The notes under the pieces were generated by a model. It was given only the letters and a program-made list of their open reading frames with translations, ran no database searches and was not told the DNA's origin. The translations under genes and the position numbers were made by a program. Below, in pieces: positions 58,564 through 64,000 of a stretch of DNA of 64,000 nt (positions are counted from its first letter, which is position 1; each line of letters opens with the position of its first letter). Source of the stretch: Gambelia wislizenii (Eukaryota > Chordata > Lepidosauria > Squamata > Crotaphytidae). The stretch is taken from positions 68,647,501-68,711,500 of the forward strand of contig JAUMIR010000001.1 in assembly GCA_030847615.1 (NCBI GenBank), written 5' to 3'.

Positions 58564-61466
58564 CACACATACACAGAGGCATTAGAATAAAATGCAATAA
58601 CCTAAAATATTTTTCTGAGCATGAGGGATCAGCCAATAAATATGAATGACCTCCAATACAGATTAATGCCTACTATATCCTAAAAATCAACTTTAAACAA
58701 ATTTCTAACCAGTTTAGGGGCTGGGAGAAACTATACACAGTGAGTCTACATAATAACAAACAATTGCCAGAGAAATGTTCTACAGCTTAGTGACTAGCTC
58801 ATAGATTTGCCACTCTGCTTTATAAATTAGGAGCAAAAGCACATCAAAAAGCCACAGTGTTATTTCAGCTACAAGGCTTAAGGAAAGACCATTGTCATCG
58901 CTTGCAAGGCTACATGTGCTGGAAATCCTATCTTTGGATCAAATTTATATTTCTTGGCTTTCTTTTGAGCAGGAAAATCGTCGCCCATCCCCACTGAACT
59001 TATCCACAACAAGAGAGGATACATCCATCAGGTTGACCATGTTGCGGCAAGAATCCATGCTGAACCCATCTGTCTTCAGATCTTTGTCTGACAAAGTGAG
59101 GAACAAGGATAATTATGAAGCTGTTTTCAAAATGCCACATGGTTGGGGTGCATGAATGGAGAGAAAGATGCAGAAGTTGTTATCCCCTGCACTATGAGAC
59201 AGAGGACTGAATAAGAAGCACTTACGTCTTGCAATGACTCTGTTCAGGATAGTTCTGAGCTCAAAGACACTGATTTCCATGTCCTGGAGGAAGAGAAAGC
59301 AGAGCATTAGTCATTTCTGATTGTTTATGTATTGAGAATCTCACCCTTTTCCAAAAGCAGTTCAGTGGTTCCACAGCAGGACAATGTTCATGCTGGCTGG
59401 GTTTTTTGCTAACTTGTAGTTCAACTCTTCAGGTTCTAGTAGAAACTCTTCAGGCAAGGACTTCTTATTTTGTACAGCCTCTGAATGTGTGTTAAAGCAA
59501 ATCTTTGATGTGGAAGACCTGCACTTTCCCCCCCATAGACTCCCCCCCCCACTCTCACTCAATGAAACTTGCCATGGACCAGCAGCCAAGGGCATGGGAA
59601 GTGGGACCAATCCATAGACCATCACATAAAGGAACACTGTGTTAAAGGACAGTTCTGGATAACCTTGAGGAAAACCATACCATCAGTGTAAATGAGATTT
59701 CTATCTCACTAGGAAACCCTCCAACTGGAAAGCTCCATTCCAATTCACCACCATCATCTTTTAAGATGTCACAAGATCACAAATGATACAATGCTTCGAT
59801 TCTACTATATGTATTTACTGCAATTTTCTCCAACCTTCTTTCAAAGAAGTTCAACAGTATAGGGATGGTGGCAAAACGCAAGGCTGTTTTTACCACTGAA
59901 AACATGGTTTGTGAGGAGCTTGGGCTTTGTTTAAAGCAGAAGTGCAGAATTCCTGGAAATGTGGTTCTTCTCTAAAACAAATGACATGCTCCCTTTGGCT
60001 TTAAAGGCCATCAGTACAATTCTGACTCTGCCTAATTTGGGTGGCAGGATGGGGACATCGTAAGGGCTACCTGCAAATTATTGGGGGAGGGGGATTTGGA
60101 TCCTGAGCTTGCAGAAGTGTTCCACCCCAATTCTAGGTAAAGTATATAAACCTCTCCTCGCCTCCATTCCACATTTTATCCTTAGCGTTCCAAAAGGTAG
60201 AGGGAAGCTAGAATGACCCCCTCCTTACTGGTGGCAGGCAAAGATGATGATATTATTATTATTATTATTATTATTCAGACAGGTTTGCAGAATTGAAGGT
60301 TTTTAACAAGGGGCAATAAGTGCTATATTGTTTTATATTGTACTGTGTAACTTTTGAATTTTTTTTCAAGTGTATGTTTTTAATTTGGTTAATAGTTTAA
60401 TTCAGTTTATTTTTTTTGGCATGGTTTTAACTGTAATGTTTTTAATGTGTAAGTCACGTTGAGTCCCAGTCTTGGGGGAAAAGGCAGGATATAAATAAAA
60501 TTAACAACAAAAATAATAATTATAATAATATTCATTTGGGTGGAAAGAAAGTGACCATAGGGGAAGCCTGTCAGACTAGTCTCTGGTGAAGTCTAAGCAC
60601 ACTAAACTGCACCAAACTGGCTCCAAATGACTGTGAGTCTGAGATGCCTACTCACATCTACATGAGCAGGAGGTGACTTCAATATGTTGCACATTCACTG
60701 TACATTTTGCTTATTCACTGAATAAAATAATTGGCAGGTGAGAAATTCACTGAATGTTGCATCTCAGCACCCACCTCTCCTGCAAGCTGACGGAACATGT
60801 TCTTGAAGTTTTCATCTACATCATCCTCAGAGATATCTTCCTGTGGAAATAAAAATTAGAAGGAGCAGATCAGCCAACATTCTTTTAAATTACTCTAGAA
60901 TCCCAGGTTTGAACTGAAAGCAGCCCATATCTATTACTCTTGCCTTTTCTCCAATGAGCTCAATGCAGGATGCATAGCTCTCCTCCTCCCCATAGTATCC
61001 TTGTAACAAACCAGTAAGGTAGGTCAAGCTGAGAGAGCGAGACTGGCCCAAGGTCATGTAATAGGTCTACATGCTAGATTGCCCAGATCCTGACCAAGAC
61101 ATTATACTGAACTGGCTTTTATGTTTCCTCCATCATCAGGCCACCTCTTTGCAATTCTCCCCCTCTCTCTATTGGATGAATCCTTCCTTCAGTTCTGCTT
61201 TCTTCTCTTGTCTTTCATCCAAGATTGTTTTAACCAGCAAGGCTTACTTAAAACATAGCTCTTGAGAAGGAAATAAACTGGTGGCAAAGCCAGTTGTGAA
61301 GGGAAATACTGGCAGGCTTCTTTTAAGCATCTGTGCACACTATTAATTATCAAAAGCACAGTACAGAGAGATAAAGAAAAAAAAAAGGTGAAACTTTAAT
61401 AATGCACCTCCTAGGTGGGTTCTTACCTCATCTGGCAAATCTGCAGAGATCTCCTCATCTAGCTCC
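49722..61466 (-). CDS. CAPN11: Calpain large subunit, C-terminal penta-EF-hand half (9 exons, 5' end outside window)
   Basis: Classical calpains are cytosolic Ca2+-activated cysteine proteases; this C-terminal domain binds calcium and pairs with the small subunit. Coding parts, in transcription order: 61466-61427, 60840-60775, 59283-59226, 59087-59023, 57687-57619, 57486-57408, 56212-56096, 53600-53542, 49748-49722. Every intron is GT-AG and all phases join into one frame of about 193 residues ending in TAG. Visible motifs: FRQLAGE followed by [13 protein letters not shown] (EF1), [13 protein letters not shown] (EF2), [13 protein letters not shown] (EF3), degenerate EF4 ([17 protein letters not shown]) and EF5 ([13 protein letters not shown]), and the terminus WLTLTMCG. 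From knowledge of the family, exon sizes 58/65/69/79/117/59/27 match classical calpains. DMEIS and [12 protein letters not shown] favour CAPN1/CAPN11 over CAPN2, and the MCG ending favours CAPN11. The paralogue assignment is from memory, not alignment. The protease core, C2-like domain and promoter lie beyond 64000. Confidence 0.9.
50284..50650. repeat. Imperfect GC-rich minisatellite in the last calpain intron
   Basis: The motif GAGGATGGCTC recurs at 50291, 50369, 50460, 50530 and 50590. Each is followed by a CTCC-rich stretch, usually GAAGCCTTCC, and usually a TGCTGGGACC-like stretch. Spacings are 78, 91, 70 and 60 bp. It opens spurious frames on both strands. Confidence 0.8.
51300..51503. 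mobile_element. Tigger-like MITE in calpain intron (204 bp)
   Basis: It starts CAGTCAGACCCCTGTATCCA and ends GATATGGGGGTCTGATTG, with TA flanks at 51298-51299 and 51504-51505. Confidence 0.82.
52258..52287. repeat. (GT)n microsatellite in calpain intron
   Basis: Fifteen GT units. Confidence 0.9.
53119..53278. mobile_element. Short hAT-type MITE in calpain intron
   Basis: The left end CCAAAGGATAGGTAAC and right end, inverted, CCAGAGGTGGGGAAC match. A TTGACTGCAGCTCACATTAT-like interior is shared with the elements at 2299 and 30655. Confidence 0.55.
53542..53600 (-). CDS. CAPN11: Calpain exon: EF5 dimerisation hand (59 bp)
   Basis: It is bounded by TGCAG and gtaag. An alternative gt lies 5 bases earlier, but only the gtaag choice gives the canonical 59 bp and keeps frame. 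It encodes [19 protein letters not shown] after the split Arg codon. EF5 normally does not bind calcium and mediates subunit pairing. Confidence 0.9.
55782..56012 (+). mobile_element. tRNA-derived SINE, ACA-tail type, in calpain intron
   Basis: The head is GTGTGGTGTAGTGGTTTGAG, the middle CAGCCATGGAAACCCACTGG, the body AAATAAATCTTGCAAAGAAA and the tail GACTTGAAAGCAAATAACAT. It ends 84 bp from the EF4 exon and is antisense to the gene. Confidence 0.9.
56096..56212 (-). CDS. CAPN11: Calpain exon: EF4 region (117 bp)
   Basis: It is bounded by TTTTAG and gtaag. It encodes [19 protein letters not shown], then [17 protein letters not shown], plus one base of an Arg codon. The length is the canonical 117 bp. 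Confidence 0.94.
57408..57486 (-). CDS. CAPN11: Calpain exon: EF3 loop (79 bp)
   Basis: It is bounded by AACAG and gtaag. It encodes [19 protein letters not shown] and the following helix RLALETA plus one base. [12 protein letters not shown] has acidic or oxygen ligands at the expected loop positions, so the site looks functional. Confidence 0.94.
57619..57687 (-). CDS. CAPN11: Calpain exon: EF2 loop (69 bp)
   Basis: It is bounded by TTCAG and gtaag. It encodes 23 residues starting [12 protein letters not shown] and ending in the helix [10 protein letters not shown]. The D-x-D-G-S pattern is a calcium-binding loop, with its first Asp supplied by the previous exon. Confidence 0.94.
58529..58560. 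repeat. (TC)n microsatellite in calpain intron
   Basis: Sixteen TC units. Confidence 0.92.
59023..59087 (-). CDS. CAPN11: Calpain exon: EF1-EF2 linker helix (65 bp)
   Basis: It is bounded by CAG and gtatcc. Two bases complete a His codon, followed by [17 protein letters not shown] and the NLMD that leads into the EF2 loop. The length is the canonical 65 bp. Confidence 0.93.
59226..59283 (-). CDS. CAPN11: Calpain exon: EF1 (58 bp)
   Basis: It is bounded by a pyrimidine tract plus CAG and by gtaag. It encodes [19 protein letters not shown] plus one base of the next codon. The phase matches the 65-bp exon that follows after a 138-bp intron. Confidence 0.93.
60250..60275. repeat. (ATT)n microsatellite in calpain intron
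   Basis: Eight to nine ATT units. Confidence 0.9.
60315..60512 (+). mobile_element. L2-like LINE 3' end in calpain intron
   Basis: The terminal segment GTAAGTCACGTTGAGTCCCA followed by GGCAGGATATAAATAAAATT is the standard L2/CR1-group 3' end. Confidence 0.65.
60775..60840 (-). CDS. CAPN11: Calpain exon: start of EF1 helix (66 bp)
   Basis: It is bounded by CAG and gtggg. The 22 codons are acidic at first, then contain [13 protein letters not shown], the hallmark of the first penta-EF-hand helix. Both boundaries are phase 0. Confidence 0.9.
60945..61066 (-). mobile_element. tRNA-SINE/MIR-like fragment in calpain intron
   Basis: Contains AACAAACCAGTAAGGTAGGT and GACTGGCCCAAGGTCATGTA, the conserved middle of the SINE family seen at 11074. 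Both ends are lost. Confidence 0.5.
61427..61466 (-). CDS. CAPN11: Calpain exon: linker into penta-EF-hand domain (40 bp)
   Basis: The acceptor ends in CAG just before 61466 and the donor is gtaag after 61427. The exon starts with one base completing the previous codon, then encodes [13 protein letters not shown]. This corresponds to the acidic linker between the C2-like domain and the EF-hands in classical calpains. It is the most 5' exon visible; the preceding exon is outside the window. Confidence 0.8.
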
Positions 61467-61884
61467 CTGAAGAAGAGAGAATACTGTTAAAATGGTCTCT
61501 AGCAGGAATGTATAAAAGGGATCTGACAGAGGTTGAGATTTAAAGGAGAAAATAACACCACTCTTGTTGCATCCCTTTCAAACAGTCTGCAGGGAGCCAC
61601 GCAACTGCCACATACAGAGGTTTGTTATGGCATTCACTCAGGTAGCTAAACATGTAAAATCACTGTAAATGATCATGGCACTGAATGGTATACAGTCAGG
61701 TCTCTTCCCGAACTGGCTTTTGAATCTTTTGCCCACACCTACAACTCAAATGAGTTTTCCCCACCTCCAAGCAACCCTTTCCACCACAACAAGATTGCTG
61801 ATACTGAAGGATAGAGGCACAGAAATCTCTGAGGAGCAGGTTTGAGGAGATCTGTGAAACTATGAAGATCTGTGAAGCTATGAA

Positions 61885-62216
61885 TAACACTAATATGGGA
61901 AAGACTCTAGGGCCAGATGGCTTCTTACTATGAATGTGGCTTTTTACTATGAATGTTTTGAAGATGAGTTTCTATTGCCATTGCCACATACAATGAATGC
62001 TATTTTGCAGACTGGAAGAATCCCGGATAGTTGGAAAGGGGTGAATATAGTACTAATATCCAAAGAAGACCAGAATTTGACATTAACAAAAAGTACAGAC
62101 CAATATTATTGTTAAATAATGATTACAATTTGTTTACAATGATTTTGGTTGAAAGATTGAAAATTATTCTTCAGAACTTTATACATGAAGATCAGTGTGG
62201 ATTTTTACCTAAAAGA
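61885..62216 (+). mobile_element. L1-clade LINE reverse-transcriptase fragment
   Basis: Coding traces: GPDGF, then MNAILQTGRIPDSWKGVNIV, LISKEDQN, a frameshift near 62090, YRPILLLNNDYNLFT and EDQCGFLPKRY. It stops abruptly at 62216 where a Tigger-like terminus begins, and may resume beyond 64000. Confidence 0.82.
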
Positions 62217-62218
62217 TA

Positions 62219-62310
62219 CAGTTGTCCCTCCACATTCGTGAACTTGACATTCGCGGTTTCGGTTATTCGCGGTTTTGGGAGGGCCCCCCTGGGGCCCCCC
62301 AAAACCGTGA
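62219..62310. mobile_element. Tigger-like MITE left end, leading into a tandem array
   Basis: The TA at 62217-62218 is followed by CAGTTGTCCCTCCACATTCG, then ATTCGCGGTTTCGGTTATTC. This is the same terminus class as 37280. The right end is not in the window. Confidence 0.7.
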
Positions 62311-64000
62311 TACGGGGCCTCCAGAGGCCCCGGGAAAGACCTGGGGAGGGGTGGGGAGGCCTTCGCGGGACCCCCGGAGGCCCTCCGGAGGCCCCGCGAA
62401 GGCCTGGGGAGGGGTGGGGAGGCCTTCGCGGGACGCCCGGAGGCCCTCCGGAGGCCCCGCGAAGGCCTGGGGAGCGGTGCGAAGGCCTTCGCGGGACCCC
62501 CGGAGGCCCTCCGGAGGCCCCGTGAAGGCCTGGGGAGGGGTGGGGAGACCTTCGCGGGACCCCTGGAGGCCCTCCGGAGGCGCCGCGAAGGCCTGGGGAG
62601 GGGTGGGGAGGCCTTCGCGGGACCCCCGGAGGCCCTCCGGAGGCCCCGCGAAGGCCTGGGGAGGGAGGGAGGGCCGGGGAGGGAGGGAGGGCTGTGGAGA
62701 CCTCCGCGGGGCCTAGCAAGGCCCCGCGAAGGCCTGGGGAGGGAGGGAGGGAGGGAGGGCCAGGGAGATCTCCGCGGGGCCTAGCAAGGCCCCGCGAAGG
62801 CCTGGGAAGAGAGGGAGGGAGGGCCGGGGAGACCTCCACGGGGCCTAGCAAGGCCCCGCGAAGGCCTGGGGAGGGAGGGAGGGCTGTGGAGACCTCCACG
62901 GGGCCTAGCAAGGCCCAGCGAAGGCCTGGGGAGGGAGGGAGGGAGGGCCGGGGAGACCTCCGTGGGGCCTAGCAAGGCCCCGCGAAGGCCTGGGAAGGGA
63001 GGGAGGGAGGGCCGGGGAGACCTCCGCGGGGCCTAGCAAGGCCCCGCGAAGGCCTGGGGAGGGAGGGAGGGAGGGCCGGGGAAACCTCCGCGGGGCCTAG
63101 CAAGGCCCCGTGAAGGCCTGGGGAGGGAGGGCCGGGGAGACCTCCGCGGGGCCTAGCAAGGCCCCGTGAAGGCCTGGGGAGGGAGGGAGGGAGGCCCTCC
63201 GGAGGCCCCGCGAAGGCCTGGGGAGGGGTGGGGAGGCCTTCGCGGGACCCCCGGAGGCCCTCCGGAGGCCCCGCAAAGGCCTGGGGAGCGGTGCGAAGGC
63301 CTTCGCGGGACCCCCGGAGGCCCTCCGGAGTCCCCGCGAAGGCCTGGGGAGCGGTGCGAAGGCCTTCGCGGGACCCCCGGAGGCCCTCCGTAGGCCCCGC
63401 GAAGGCCTGGAGAGGGGTGGGGAGACCTTCGCGGGACCCCCGGAGGCCCTCCGGAGGCCCCGCAAAGGCCTGGGGAGGGGTGGGGAGACCTTTGCGGGAC
63501 CCCCAGAGGCCCTCCGGAGGCCCCGCGAAGGCCTGGGGAGGGGTGGGGAGGCCTTCGCGGGACCCCCGGAGGCCCTCCGGAGGCGCCGCGAAGGCCTGGG
63601 GAGGGGTGGGGAGGCCTTCGCGGGACCCCCGGAGGCCCTCCGGAGGCGCCGCGAAGGCCTGGGGAGGGGTGGGGAGGCCTTCGCGGGACGCCCGGAGGCC
63701 CTCCGGAGGCGCCGCGAAGGCCTGGGGAGGGGTGGGGAGGCCTTCGCGGGACCCCCGGAGGCCCTCCGGAGGCCCCGCGAAGGCCTGGGGAGGGGTGGGG
63801 AGGCCTTCGCGGGACCCCCGGAGGCCCTCCGGAGGCCCCGCGAAGGCCTGGGGAGGGGTGGGGAGGCCTTCGCAGGACCCCCGGAGGCCCTCTGGAGGCC
63901 CCGCGAAGGCCTGGGGAGGGGTGGGGCAGCCTTCGCGGGACCCCCGGAGGCCCTCCGGAGGCCCCGCAAAGGCCTGGGGAGGGGTGGGGAGGCCTTCGCG
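62311..64000. repeat. GC/CpG-rich tandem array with two unit types
   Basis: Type A units are 63 bp, for example CTGGGGAGGG recurs at 62341 and 62404, and each contains the arms CCTTCGCGGG and CCCCGCGAAGG around CCGGAGGCCCTCCGG. Type A fills about 62340-62650 and 63190-64000. Type B units of about 60-66 bp fill 62650-63190 and contain GACCTCCGCGGGGCCTAGCA plus a variable (GGGA)n. Because 63 is a multiple of three, both strands carry long repetitive open frames (up to 290 codons at 63097-63969) that are not genes. The array runs off the window edge. Confidence 0.95.

Noticed and set aside
61467..61880. Search for one more calpain exon upstream of the 40-bp exon
   Set aside because: No open segment with splice sites and C2-like-domain residues was found before the L1 fragment.
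63097..63969. 290-codon open frame on the minus strand with 21-residue repeats (LRRASGGPAKASPPLPRPS-like), and similar frames at 62192-62911 and 62222-62716
   Set aside because: It is a direct by-product of a 63-bp tandem array lacking stops; both strands and several frames are open at once, with no start context, splice structure or family.
1..64000. CRISPR arrays, prokaryotic operons or phage genes
   Set aside because: None seen; spliced exons and vertebrate retroelements exclude a prokaryotic source.

Overview
The window is vertebrate nuclear DNA, most likely from a squamate reptile and probably a lizard. The interspersed repeats support this: CR1 3' ends built from ATTCTATG repeats, RTE-BovB, L1-type LINEs, tRNA-derived SINEs whose tail ends in an ACA-rich, BovB-like sequence, a 5S rRNA-derived SINE, a Penelope-like element, a mariner and many hAT, Tigger-like and Harbinger-like MITEs. 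The genus cannot be fixed from sequence alone. Bacterial features (operons, ribosome binding sites, CRISPR) are absent.

One host protein-coding gene is recognisable. It is the 3' half of a classical calpain large subunit on the minus strand, nine exons between 61466 and 49722. Together they encode the whole C-terminal penta-EF-hand domain and the stop codon. Exon sizes (40, 66, 58, 65, 69, 79, 117, 59 and 27 bp), splice sites and phases all agree. The best fit is CAPN11 or the closely related CAPN1. The protease-core exons lie beyond the right edge of the window.

The left 49 kb is intergenic or 3'-flanking DNA made mostly of mobile elements. 3.9-5.5 kb holds two related 600-bp MITEs. 6.6-7.9 kb is a decayed mariner. 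8.4-9.1 kb is an inverted pair of Penelope-like 3' ends with hammerhead-ribozyme-like cores. 10.5-12.8 kb has SINEs, a 331-bp near-perfect palindromic MITE and a Tigger-like MITE. 12.9-13.3 kb is an isolated LINE 5'-UTR fragment. 18.2-24.8 kb is a LINE block: a CR1 fragment, a younger CR1 with an open reverse transcriptase, and a nearly complete endonuclease/reverse-transcriptase LINE broken by nonsense changes. 24.9-27.4 kb is a non-autonomous hAT element with a perfect 8-bp target duplication that has itself received four later insertions. 33.6-36.1 kb is a degenerate BovB carrying two MITEs. 37.1-38.7 kb holds a 5S SINE, a Tigger-like MITE and another Harbinger-like MITE. 39.3-45.5 kb is an old LINE split by a 4.4-kb L1 with a 15-bp target duplication.

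The right end, beyond the last calpain exon in view, has an L1 fragment interrupted by a Tigger-like terminus. That terminus runs straight into a GC-rich, CpG-rich tandem array with two unit types (63 bp, and about 60 bp) that continues past the window edge. The array creates long but meaningless open frames.

The genes do not work together as a pathway. The organising themes are nested transposition around a calpain locus, LINE tails borrowed by SINEs, and long inverted-repeat structures.
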